From UBA10427 sp003500135 (lineage in GTDB: Bacteria > Bacteroidota > Bacteroidia > Cytophagales > Cyclobacteriaceae): 64,000 nt of DNA. This document shows, piece by piece, positions 37,392-46,116 of the stretch (position 1 is the first letter of the stretch; the number at the start of each line of letters is the position of its first letter). The stretch covers positions 1-64,000 of the forward strand of contig CAWZYQ010000001.1 in assembly GCA_963966275.1 (NCBI GenBank), in the 5' to 3' direction. The position numbers and the translations under genes were made by a program. The notes beneath the pieces were generated by a model, which was given only the letters and a program-made list of their open reading frames with translations, did no database searches and was not told where the DNA came from.

Positions 37392-37730
37392 ATGAAAATT
37401 TATCATAACCCAAGGCGCAGGAAAAGCCGCGATACACTCGCGATTATTGAAAATTCAGGAGCTCAAGTTGAAATCGTAGAGTACCTGAAAACACCTCCCG
37501 CTAAAGCTGAACTGAAATCAGTATTGGATATGCTTGGTATGAAACCGGAGGAAATTGTTCGTAAAGGAGAAGGTATTTATAAAGATAATTTTAAAGGCCG
37601 GTCATACACGGACGAGGAATGGCTTGATATACTTATCGAATACCCAAAGCTTATTGAGCGGCCTATAGTGGTAAAAAATGGTGAAGCGGTAATTGGTCGG
37701 CCGCCTGAAAATGTCAAGAAACTGCTTTAA
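37392..37730 (+). CDS. ArsC/Spx-family protein lacking the catalytic cysteine
   Basis: A 112-residue thioredoxin-fold protein of the arsenate reductase/Spx family. It follows the family almost to the letter (VEIVEYLKTPPAKAEL, RPIVVKNGEAVIGRPPENV), but the motif HNPRCxKSR reads HNPRRRKSR. Residue 9, the catalytic Cys, is Arg. The codon is CGC at 37416-37418, one transition away from TGC. Without that thiol it cannot reduce arsenate. It may be a recent loss of function or have taken on an Spx-like regulatory role; the rest of the gene is intact. Confidence 0.85.
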   Translation: MKIYHNPRRRKSRDTLAIIENSGAQVEIVEYLKTPPAKAELKSVLDMLGMKPEEIVRKGEGIYKDNFKGRSYTDEEWLDILIEYPKLIERPIVVKNGEAVIGRPPENVKKLL

Positions 37731-38003
37731 CCCTTCGAAGCATTTATTACCGGTCAACATATCGGTATCCGTTACGATAGTAACATTCCGGGTTTTTGCG
37801 ATTGACATCAATAATTGATGTGCTTTCGGCAATGCACCGAAAAGATTGGTATAAAGGGATCGATTGATAAAAGCAGAGCCTTCTGATAAAACAGCGTTTT
37901 ATTCCAGCTTCAAAAGCACAGTTGCTAGTGGCAGGGGAGGAAACATAAAATCAAACAAATTGGATACAACAATGTATTCAATCACAGAAACCTTAATCTA
38001 CTG
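37731..38003. other. Intergenic gap with a possible gene fossil on the minus strand
   Basis: A 273-base gap between the ArsC-like and cupin genes. On the minus strand, one frame reads about 60 protein-like residues (for example FINRSLYTNLFGALPKAHQL, then NVTIVTDTDMLTGNKCFEG) preceded by a stop at about 37898. It could be a decayed gene end, but I recognise no family, so the assignment is weak. Confidence 0.25.
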
Positions 38004-38369
38004 ATGAAAAATTTTATTAAAGAAGATGATCCATTTGTAGTTCCTACCGACGATATGAAACTGATAGAGGAACATTTCGGCAACGCGAGCAATAAATATG
38101 AGAAATGCAGTATTGCCAGGATGGAAGTACCCCCAAGATGGAAAGAACCACACCAAAATCCTGAATTCGATGAATTTACTTTAATGGTGAAAGGCAAAAA
38201 GATGGTAGAAATAGATGGTGAGAAAATTATTTTGGAAGAAGGACAAACATTGCTCGTTAAAGCCGGCGCCAGGGTAAGATATTCCAACCCTTTCGATGAA
38301 CCCGCAGAGTACTGGTCGGTATGTCTGCCACCCTTCTCGCTGGATACCGTTCATCGTGAAAAAAGATAG
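38004..38369 (+). CDS. Cupin-domain protein
   Basis: A 121-residue small beta-barrel protein. The cupin motifs are visible: EPHQNPEFDEFTLMVKGKKMVEIDGE (motif 1, with one His and acidic partners) and AGARVRYSNPFDEPAEYWSVC (motif 2, where the usual His is replaced by Arg/Tyr). The unusual second motif may mean weak or altered metal binding. No signal peptide. Possibly a small-molecule-binding protein; the ligand is unknown. Confidence 0.83.
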   Translation: MKNFIKEDDPFVVPTDDMKLIEEHFGNASNKYEKCSIARMEVPPRWKEPHQNPEFDEFTLMVKGKKMVEIDGEKIILEEGQTLLVKAGARVRYSNPFDEPAEYWSVCLPPFSLDTVHREKR

Positions 38370-38414
38370 TTCAAAAAATTGACATTTCTCATGCTCCTTG
38401 GCAGGCAAATTGCA

Positions 38415-38422
38415 TATCTTTG
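38415..38422 (+). promoter_or_regulatory. Bacteroidota-type -7 element (tatctttg) of tpiA
   Basis: The octamer fits TAnnTTTG and lies 40 bases before the tpiA start. No convincing -33 TTG is found at the normal spacing. Confidence 0.4.
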
Positions 38423-38462
38423 ATGCGATAATGACACCTGTAAACCTTAAAAATATAGGATA

Positions 38463-39224
38463 ATGAGAAAAAAAATTGTAGCCGGAAACTGGAAGATGAA
38501 CAAAGCCTTCGATGAAGGTAAATCACTTACTTCTGAAATTGTAAATATTTACAAAGATGAAGTAAAAGACGATGTAACTGCTGTTATATGCCCTCCTTAC
38601 ATTCACCTTCACAGCCTTGCCGGTATAATTGGCAATACAACTAATGTATTTCTTGGAGCTCAAAACTGCAATGACCATGAATCTGGCGCTTACACCGGTG
38701 AAATTTCAGTAGATATGCTGAAGTCGGTATGCGCCACATTTGTCATCATAGGACATAGTGAACGTCGCGAATATTTTGGTGAAACGGATGAATTTCTGGC
38801 CAAAAAAGTTGACACTACATTAAAAGCAGGTTTAACTCCGATCTTTTGCTGTGGCGAACCCCTTGAAATACGTGAAAAAGGCGCTCATTTTGAATTTGTA
38901 ACCCAACAACTTACCAATAGCCTGTTTCATCTAAGTGCTGATGAAATGAAAAAACTGGTGATTGCATACGAACCTATATGGGCAATTGGTACCGGTAAAA
39001 CTGCCTCAGCAGAACAGGCGCAGGAAATGCATGCCAAAATAAGAGCTCATCTGAGCGGCAAATTTGGTGATGATGTGGCTGAAAGTATTTCAATTCTTTA
39101 TGGTGGAAGCTGCAAACCAAGCAACGCCAATGAGATATTTGCCGGTAAAGATGTTGACGGAGGACTCATCGGTGGCGCTTCATTAAAAGCCAGAGACTTT
39201 ATCGATATTATCAAATCTTTCTAA
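38463..39224 (+). CDS. tpiA: Triose-phosphate isomerase
   Basis: A 253-residue TPI, interconverting dihydroxyacetone phosphate and glyceraldehyde 3-phosphate in glycolysis. The catalytic residues are all present: Lys in AGNWKMN near residue 11, His in IIGHSERR near 98, and Glu in AYEPIWAIGTGKTAS near 170. The phosphate-binding loop YGGSCKPSNA lies near 217 and GGLIGGASL near 237. The stop overlaps the start of the next gene (taatg). Confidence 0.97.
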   Translation: MRKKIVAGNWKMNKAFDEGKSLTSEIVNIYKDEVKDDVTAVICPPYIHLHSLAGIIGNTTNVFLGAQNCNDHESGAYTGEISVDMLKSVCATFVIIGHSERREYFGETDEFLAKKVDTTLKAGLTPIFCCGEPLEIREKGAHFEFVTQQLTNSLFHLSADEMKKLVIAYEPIWAIGTGKTASAEQAQEMHAKIRAHLSGKFGDDVAESISILYGGSCKPSNANEIFAGKDVDGGLIGGASLKARDFIDIIKSF

Positions 39225-39592
39225 TGCTCAAAATATTTCGCATGGCCGGAATGCTTTTGTTACTGCTTTGTTTCAGTACGCCTTCCGGTTTTGCTTTACT
39301 TTCCTCACCACATCAAAGCATTGATGTATGCCAGGTTTTCGGGTCGGTATATATCGAGGATGATCCTCAATATGCCGATTTTCTGGTTTACGAAGAAGAT
39401 TCAGAAGCTTTCGCCGATATATTAGTTTTTGAGGTCGATGATCGCCTTTGGGCTAATAAACCCGGACTTTGGCACTTCACCGAAACAAAAGGATTTCAGG
39501 ATTTTAGCATTTACTTCGTTGAAAGCAGAGGAAAAGCAGATTTCAGCATATATTTCATCAATAGTGAATTTTTTGCAGGCTGTAATCAATAA
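39224..39592 (+). CDS. DUF6150-like (septoil-knot) secreted small protein
   Basis: A 122-residue exported protein with a signal peptide (first 24 residues or so). The mature part is built of short repeats with the shared pattern ADF-x-VY/IY: YADFLVYEED, FADILVFEVD, FQDFSIYFVE, KADFSIYFIN. This pattern matches the small Bacteroidota family DUF6150, later described as a 7(1)-septoil-knot fold; that name is from memory. It overlaps tpiA by one base and so is translationally coupled to it. A conserved Cys (AGCNQ) lies at the end. Function unknown. Confidence 0.75.
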   Translation: MLKIFRMAGMLLLLLCFSTPSGFALLSSPHQSIDVCQVFGSVYIEDDPQYADFLVYEEDSEAFADILVFEVDDRLWANKPGLWHFTETKGFQDFSIYFVESRGKADFSIYFINSEFFAGCNQ

Positions 39593-39598
39593 CCTTTC

Positions 39599-40441
39599 AT
39601 GGCATACATGCAAGTTGAAATACAATGTGACGACAGTACATCAGAACTGTTGATTGCCGCACTTTTAGACCTTTCCTTTGACTCTTTCCAGGAAACTGAG
39701 GGTGCCCTGCTCGCATTCATTGAGAAGGGCCATTATGATGAAGAAGCCCTGAGAACCCTGCTGACAAACTACAAAAATGAAGATGGAAGTCCCATTCATT
39801 TTCTGGCAGAACCTCTTGAAGAAAAAAACTGGAATGAAGAATGGGAAAAGAACTTTGATCCGGTCCTGATTGGTGAAAAGGTGTTTATCCGGGCTACCTT
39901 TCATCAGCCACGTCCTGATATCCCATTCGAAATAGTTATCGATCCGAAAATGTCATTTGGTACGGGGCATCACGCCACTACCTCCCTCATGATCCGGCAA
40001 ATGCTGACCCTGAAAATCGAAAACCGGAATATACTTGATGCCGGAACCGGTACGGGCATACTCGCCATTCTGGCCAAAAAACTCGGTGCAAATAAAATAG
40101 TTGCCACAGATATCGATGAGTGGTGCATAACCAATAGTCAGGAAAATTTTGAGTTGAATAAAATTGAGGACATTGCCCTGCTCAAAGGCACGATCCAGGA
40201 GCTACAGCTTAAATCGCAATTCGACATAGTTCTGGCTAACATCAATAAAAATGTACTTCTGGATGAAATTCCTACTTATGCAACCCTTTTATCAAAAGAT
40301 GGCATACTGGTATTGAGCGGATTCTACGAAACCGACGCTGACGATATTAAGGGTAGGGCCAAAAATTTTAATCTGAAAAATATCAACATTGATGGCCTGA
40401 ATAGCTGGGCATGTCTTATTTTTGAGAAAACTGCACAATAA
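39599..40441 (+). CDS. prmA: Ribosomal protein L11 methyltransferase
   Basis: A 280-residue PrmA. The N-terminal substrate-recognition domain (about residues 1-85) is followed by KNWNEEWEKNFDPV and FGTGHHATT, both PrmA signatures. The SAM motif ILDAGTGTGILAI lies near residue 140, and DIVLANINKNVL near 210 is the catalytic NPPY-like position. It trimethylates ribosomal protein L11. It starts six bases after the septoil-knot gene in a tpiA-led operon. Confidence 0.95.
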   Translation: MAYMQVEIQCDDSTSELLIAALLDLSFDSFQETEGALLAFIEKGHYDEEALRTLLTNYKNEDGSPIHFLAEPLEEKNWNEEWEKNFDPVLIGEKVFIRATFHQPRPDIPFEIVIDPKMSFGTGHHATTSLMIRQMLTLKIENRNILDAGTGTGILAILAKKLGANKIVATDIDEWCITNSQENFELNKIEDIALLKGTIQELQLKSQFDIVLANINKNVLLDEIPTYATLLSKDGILVLSGFYETDADDIKGRAKNFNLKNINIDGLNSWACLIFEKTAQ

Positions 40442-40526
40442 TTGTTGTTTTTTTGTGTCATCAACCACTTCTTTTCGTTTATGAGTTGTAGAATGAATAT
40501 ATTTATTTTTTTATCTAAAGACTAAC

Positions 40527-43500
40527 ATGCGGGGTTTAGTACTTTTCATCGTCATTACATTGATAAGCATTCAAGGTTACGGTCAGCGATACATGCTGCC
40601 CGACACTATGCATGTGTTTGGCGATCGTGTGCATGAACTACTGCTCAACATCCCTACCGGTGAAGCGGATTCTATCGGGCGCGAATTTAAATCGCGATGG
40701 GGAGGTTATACGGAGTTCCAGAAAAGACACATTATGGACCTCTCCATAACAATGTTGAAGAAGAATACCCGGCTTTACCCAAACATTAAAAACTTTTTTG
40801 GTATGCTGATCGAGTCAAAAGGAGCCTATCTGACCAGCGCCCAAACGGATAGCCTATTGGTTATGCTCGATAAATCTTACGAGTATTATGATAGCAGAAC
40901 CTATGAAAGAATTGTGATTAACCTGAAAGAATGGTTCACCCATGCAGCACTGCATAAAACAAGAAATAATAGCCTGTATACCGTAAATCTTAAATTCGAT
41001 TTTACATTCAAAACGCCGGAAGATGCCCCTGTGAGTTATGCAGATCAGTTACTCCGTGACGAACCAGCTGAGGCCCCTGAAGTTGAACAGAGCATAACAG
41101 AATGGGGTGAAGAAGATTATGGCTGGGGAGATGACGACGATGGATGGGGGGATGAAAGTGATAGCTGGGATGCTTCAGGCGAAGAAGATACTTGGGGTGA
41201 TAGTGGCTGGGAAGAAGAAACTACAGAAGCTAGAGAGGAGCCCCAGGAATCGATTGAGTCATTTCTGGCACAAACTGTGGCAGCCGAACCAATGCCTGAG
41301 CCAGAGGGGGCAATCATCAACTTTCATCAGGTCGATTTTATCTTTGTCACACGATATGATTCTGTGAAATTGTCAGGAACCAAAGGCGATTATGAGCTCG
41401 CAGGTCATTATTTTGTGGGAGATGGTGGCACATTTACCTGGGGCAACACCCAGTTGAAAACCAGTGGCGTCTATGCCAAACTGAAGAAGTTCAATTTTGA
41501 TGTTTGGAACCCGGAAGTAACTGCTGAAAATGCTACACTTCATTTTGATGAAATGCTTGAAAAACCAGTAGAAGGTTATTTTGAATTCCGGTCGGTGAAG
41601 TATGATACAATTACCGAGGTGGCTTATCCCCGCTTTATGTCTTATGCCAATGATCTGACTATTACAAATCTGGGCGATGAATTTCTTACATATAAAGGTG
41701 GCTTTGGCCTTATTGGCGCACAAAAGATAGGCGCCTCCTGGTTAAAGGGAAAAGGTGTATTAAAAGCCAATTCGGAAGATGGGAGAAAATACAGGTCGGA
41801 ATCAAAAAGGTTCGTATTTGGCGACAGCCTGATCACTGCTAAAAATGCATATCTAACAGTATATCATGGTCGGGATTCCATATTTCACCCCTCTGTTCGA
41901 TTCAATTACTACACCAATAACCATCAGCTTTTTGCCTATAAAGAAGAGGGTGGATATAACCTGACACCCTTTAACAGCTCATATTTCAAGCTATCAATTG
42001 ACACCGATATGATCAAGTGGGATATCACCGCTGATAGTGTAGATATTGGCACTATGAATGCCAGAAGCATGGTACCCTCACTTTTCGAATCTTATGAATA
42101 CTATCATTTCGACAAGATAAACGAACTCGCCAGTGTTTACAATTTCAACCCCCTACTTTCCGCCTATTTTTATGCCAATAAAAAGAAAAGCAGGGAATTT
42201 TTCGTTCATGATATGGCAAGGGATATGAAGCTTAATGAGAATGCATTGATGTCTTCAATGGAACTGCTTCATTACAGGGATTTTGTAGAATTTAACCAGG
42301 CATCAGGCAGGGTATATTTGAAAGATAAGGCCCTGCACTACATGCGGTCAAAATCGGGTAAAAAAGATTATGATGACTTGTTGATCCCTTCCCTTCCAGA
42401 AGTTGGTGTGCCCAATGCTACTCTGCACCTCGATAAAAATGAAATGACGGTACGTGGAATTGAAAAGTTCTATATTTCCGAAACCCTGGATGTTTACATT
42501 TTCCCCCGCGACTCTTCTATTCGACTAAAGGAAAACCGTGATTTCGAATTTGAGGGTCAGATGTTTGCAGGAAACTTCGAGTTTGTAGGTCGTAATTTCA
42601 CCTTCCGGTACAACGACTTTCTGGTAGACATGCCCAATATAGATTCGGTTCGTTTTTATGTAGATGATGAATACGAAAAACAACAGGTTGACAATAAAAT
42701 GGTATCTCTTGAAATGTTTGAAGATGCTGTGGAAGAAGTTTCATCTCAAAGCACAAGTGGTACGTTGTACATCAATAAACCCAACAATAAATCGGGCCAG
42801 AAAATTTTCCCCGATTACCCGAAATTTGATGCTTCAAGAGGCGCTATCGTTTATTTTGACCGGGAAGATATACTTGATAGCGCCTATAACAAATCTGTCT
42901 ATTTTGTTGTACCTCCTTTTGCCATCGATAGTCTGAGCGCTGAAGATCCAGCAGCCATTGGGTTCGAAGGCACTTTTGTTTCCGGCGGTATCTTTCCTGA
43001 TATAAAGGAAAAACTAAGGATTATGCCTGACAATTCCCTCGGTTTCGAACACAATACTTCTTCCAACGGATATAATGTGTATGGCGGGGGAGGTAAGTTT
43101 TACAATACGATCAGATTAGATAAAAACGGACTGACAGGCCGGGGTAAAATAGAGTATCTGACCACCAGTATGGAATCGGAAAATTATACTTTCTATCAGG
43201 ATTCTGTATTGGGCGATGCTTATAACTTTGAAATCAAAAGCGGATCAGTGGCTGTCGCTTCATTTCCGGATATAAAATCGGACTCCGTTCAATTAAAATG
43301 GGAACCTTACAAGGATAAAATGGCTGTTTCCAACGTTGGTACACCTTTTGACCTGTACAACCAAACCGCTTCACTTGACGGTACAGCCTTCGTTTCGGCC
43401 CAGGGGGCAAATGGCAGTGGTACATTTTTTGCCCGGGGATTTGAGGCCGAATCGGAAGACTTCAATTTTGAAGATGCCAATATGACTGCCCGGCATTCTG

Positions 43501-45407
43501 ATTTTGTGGTAAACTCGGATAATCCGGAAAAGCCCTTGATGGAAGGTGATGACATACGGCTCGATTTCGACCTGATCAATAATGTAGGCGAATTGAGCCC
43601 TGAAGTAGAGGGTGTGGCAGCGCTAGAGTTCCCTTATGCACAGGTGAAAACCTCTATTTCACAGGCAACCTGGGATTTGGAAGCCGGGAAAGTTCGTATG
43701 GTTAAACCTGCCGATGTGGATATAAAATATTCATACTTCTATTCTACAAGAGAGGAGCTCGATTCCCTTGCTTTCAATGCCACTGCTGCGGAATATGATT
43801 TGTCGACCAGTGAATTGTTGGTTCAGGGCATACCTTATATTAAAGTAGCCGATGCCAGAATAACACCTGAAAACAATGAAGTGCTCGTGCTTGAAAACTC
43901 TAGTATAGGAACTCTGTTTAACACAAAAATTGTGATTGACACCCTACATGGTTATCACCAATTATATGATGGTACGATCAACATTATCAATCGAAATAAA
44001 TTTCTAGGTAGCGCTACTTATCAATTTGTCAATGCCGCCAAAGATACTTTCGCTATTGAGTTCGATGAGTTTGAATTGAAAGAGGATTTTGAAGGAGAGC
44101 TAAGAAAAATGGATCTTCAGACGGTTTCGGGTGGTGAAATTGTTGAAGAAGACAACCTTATCATATCCCCGGGCATGCAATATAAAGGAAAAGTGACCAT
44201 GTACGCCCAGCAAAAGGCGCTTGAGCTTGATGGATATGTACGCCTGCCTATTGCTAACCGACCCGATAATGATACCTGGATTAAGTACGAGAGCTTCGAT
44301 GAGGAAACCCAGGAGGTGATCTTTGATTTCAATAACAGCGTGACTGAAAACGGGGAAAAGCTAAGTGCAGGAATTCACTATTATACAAATGACCATAGCT
44401 TATATGCCACCATTGTTGAAGACCGGAAATTAATCTCAGATGAGGACTTTTTCGTCCCTAATGGTTATTTGCGGTACGATTTACAACGAGGCGTATATGC
44501 CATAGAGGATACATCCAAGGCTTTTGGAAGCGCATTACAGGGGAAATTGTTCACTTTTAACGATAATACGGGTGATATTACCTGGGAGGGACTGGTAAAT
44601 TTTATTGAACCTAATGAAAATTTGATCATTGAGGCATCAGCGATCGGTCAGGGGAATACCACGAAATCAGAATACGCGGTAAATACTTTTATGAAATTTG
44701 ACTTTGAGATTCCCGATCTGGCGCTTACTACAATGAGCCAGGATATGCGTTTTTTTATTGAAACTCTTGGTGCACCTGAGGCAGAATCGGATTTGGATCT
44801 GTTACTTTATAAAATGGCCGCTTTCACCGGTGACCGGGCGGCAATGGAGTTTGATCAGCAATCAATTAGTGAATATGTGCCTCTTGCCTCGGTATCGAGT
44901 AAACTGATTAGTGATATTGTCTTTTCCAAGTTGGATATGAAATGGTCCGAGACACATAAAGCATGGTATAGCGATGGTCAGGTGGGGCTTTCGCATATAA
45001 AAAGGGAGGACCTAAATGCCCTATTAGATGGATTTGTAGAAATCAAAAAAACGGATGAGGGAGATGTGGTGAAAATGTTTATCCAGGTATCACCTGAATC
45101 ATGGTACTTTCTGGGCTATGAAGAGAACCGACTCACATTATTTTCTTCAAACCCTGAGTTTAATGATATTATAGCCTCCAAAACTAAAGTTGATAAAACA
45201 GGTTTCGGGGAATTTGTGTTTGTACTCGGGGATCAACCCGATGTTCTGAACTTCATTAATATGTTTCGACTCGATTACCTGGGTATTGAAGAGCCTTATG
45301 AAATGTCAATGCCGAGAGTTGAAGAACCCAATGCCATAGACGAACTGCTGGATGTAATCCCCGATACAGAAGTAACCGAAGAGGAAGACGAAGACGAAGG
45401 TTTTTAG
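40527..45407 (+). CDS. Giant secreted protein of unknown function (1626 residues)
   Basis: A signal peptide (MRGLVLFIVITLISIQGYGQ) makes this a periplasmic or surface protein. A helical domain covers about residues 25-170. An acidic Trp/Gly-rich linker at about 190-235 has WGDD, GWGDES and DTWGDSGWEEE and is closest to the insert in GldN. From about 265 to 1560 the chain is beta-rich with recurring segments of the type FxYYTNxHxLFAYKEE, suggesting a long repetitive scaffold. The C-terminal 50 residues are acidic. There are no membrane helices, no known domain and no T9SS type A tail. It is monocistronic, downstream of prmA. I cannot name the family; homologues exist in Cytophagales from memory only. 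Confidence 0.88.
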   Translation: MRGLVLFIVITLISIQGYGQRYMLPDTMHVFGDRVHELLLNIPTGEADSIGREFKSRWGGYTEFQKRHIMDLSITMLKKNTRLYPNIKNFFGMLIESKGAYLTSAQTDSLLVMLDKSYEYYDSRTYERIVINLKEWFTHAALHKTRNNSLYTVNLKFDFTFKTPEDAPVSYADQLLRDEPAEAPEVEQSITEWGEEDYGWGDDDDGWGDESDSWDASGEEDTWGDSGWEEETTEAREEPQESIESFLAQTVAAEPMPEPEGAIINFHQVDFIFVTRYDSVKLSGTKGDYELAGHYFVGDGGTFTWGNTQLKTSGVYAKLKKFNFDVWNPEVTAENATLHFDEMLEKPVEGYFEFRSVKYDTITEVAYPRFMSYANDLTITNLGDEFLTYKGGFGLIGAQKIGASWLKGKGVLKANSEDGRKYRSESKRFVFGDSLITAKNAYLTVYHGRDSIFHPSVRFNYYTNNHQLFAYKEEGGYNLTPFNSSYFKLSIDTDMIKWDITADSVDIGTMNARSMVPSLFESYEYYHFDKINELASVYNFNPLLSAYFYANKKKSREFFVHDMARDMKLNENALMSSMELLHYRDFVEFNQASGRVYLKDKALHYMRSKSGKKDYDDLLIPSLPEVGVPNATLHLDKNEMTVRGIEKFYISETLDVYIFPRDSSIRLKENRDFEFEGQMFAGNFEFVGRNFTFRYNDFLVDMPNIDSVRFYVDDEYEKQQVDNKMVSLEMFEDAVEEVSSQSTSGTLYINKPNNKSGQKIFPDYPKFDASRGAIVYFDREDILDSAYNKSVYFVVPPFAIDSLSAEDPAAIGFEGTFVSGGIFPDIKEKLRIMPDNSLGFEHNTSSNGYNVYGGGGKFYNTIRLDKNGLTGRGKIEYLTTSMESENYTFYQDSVLGDAYNFEIKSGSVAVASFPDIKSDSVQLKWEPYKDKMAVSNVGTPFDLYNQTASLDGTAFVSAQGANGSGTFFARGFEAESEDFNFEDANMTARHSDFVVNSDNPEKPLMEGDDIRLDFDLINNVGELSPEVEGVAALEFPYAQVKTSISQATWDLEAGKVRMVKPADVDIKYSYFYSTREELDSLAFNATAAEYDLSTSELLVQGIPYIKVADARITPENNEVLVLENSSIGTLFNTKIVIDTLHGYHQLYDGTINIINRNKFLGSATYQFVNAAKDTFAIEFDEFELKEDFEGELRKMDLQTVSGGEIVEEDNLIISPGMQYKGKVTMYAQQKALELDGYVRLPIANRPDNDTWIKYESFDEETQEVIFDFNNSVTENGEKLSAGIHYYTNDHSLYATIVEDRKLISDEDFFVPNGYLRYDLQRGVYAIEDTSKAFGSALQGKLFTFNDNTGDITWEGLVNFIEPNENLIIEASAIGQGNTTKSEYAVNTFMKFDFEIPDLALTTMSQDMRFFIETLGAPEAESDLDLLLYKMAAFTGDRAAMEFDQQSISEYVPLASVSSKLISDIVFSKLDMKWSETHKAWYSDGQVGLSHIKREDLNALLDGFVEIKKTDEGDVVKMFIQVSPESWYFLGYEENRLTLFSSNPEFNDIIASKTKVDKTGFGEFVFVLGDQPDVLNFINMFRLDYLGIEEPYEMSMPRVEEPNAIDELLDVIPDTEVTEEEDEDEGF

Positions 45408-45419
45408 TATTTCGTCACA

Positions 45420-45851
45420 TTAAAATGCGAAAGTAATTCCGGCATTAGCGCTTATCCAGGGGCCGGCCGACAATTCAATCCATAAGGCAAACTTTCTCTT
45501 AAAGAAAAACCGCATACCTGCCTGTACGTGTACAATCAGCCTGGAGTATTCTATGAAATAATCGGTATCGACAGTGTCCTGTTCATCAAATAGTGGGCGC
45601 CAATAGCCGTAGCCAGCTGATAAACCTGCATAGTAATCCATTCTGCGATCACGACCAAAGAGGAGTGCAAGGTTATATTTATATTGCAACGCAGCATAAG
45701 GAATGGCATATTAAAATGATTGGCTCCGATAAGCATCGCCATGGTATAAACATCCGGTTTTAATCCCAAATGTGCTTTTATAATGTGCGACCGATTCTAA
45801 ATTTATGGAAATACCCGGGCCTAGATTAGTAATTGAAGGAGCAGTATTTAG
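45420..45851 (-). pseudogene. Outer-membrane beta-barrel gene remnant with a nonsense mutation
   Basis: One frame on the minus strand reads about 46 residues (APSITNLGPGISINLE, then TFGIKTGCLYHGDAYRSQSF), a stop (TAA, complement at 45711-45713), then 96 residues (YAIPYAALQYKYNLALLFG, to WISANAGITFAF). The two parts form a continuous barrel-like sequence ending in Phe. A further stop at 45852-45854 cuts the presumed signal peptide region. It is a decayed outer-membrane protein gene in which only point mutations are visible. Confidence 0.65.
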
Positions 45852-45854
45852 TTA

Positions 45855-46074
45855 AACATCTCCCCTGCGCATTGCGGTTGATTGTGCCCTGACATCTACT
45901 GAATGGCAAGCCCAAGAATGATTCCCACGACAAACAAAAATCCCCTTATAATTCTTCCTCAGGCAGTGTTGCACAAAATTTATTGCCGGGAATAAGAATA
46001 TTAAAAAATTGTAGGCTAAGATATGAGATACGTAACGTCTGGGATAAAAATCAAGAATTTTATATTATAAAAAT
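45855..46074. other. Intergenic region without a recognisable gene
   Basis: About 220 bases upstream of the barrel remnant and before the terminator of the OmpA gene. It probably once held the start and promoter of the remnant. No open frame of interest or structured element is seen. Confidence 0.5.
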
Positions 46075-46095
46075 AGCCCGCTTTTTTGGCGGGCT
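46075..46095 (-). terminator. Terminator of the OmpA-domain gene pair
   Basis: A seven-base stem agcccgc / gcgggct with a seven-base loop, 22 bases after the stop. On the minus strand it is followed by a T-rich tract. Confidence 0.75.
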
Positions 46096-46116
46096 TTTTG
46101 TTTTATCAATTACTTG

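Noticed and set aside
37602..37832. 76-codon minus-strand frame across the end of the ArsC-like gene
   Set aside because: Half of it is the antisense of a real coding region. Only the intergenic half is protein-like, and this is reported as a low-confidence fossil.
45551..45769. 72-codon minus-strand frame beside the outer-membrane remnant, suggesting a frameshift
   Set aside because: The other frame reads a continuous barrel across one stop codon, so a nonsense mutation explains the data better than a frameshift.
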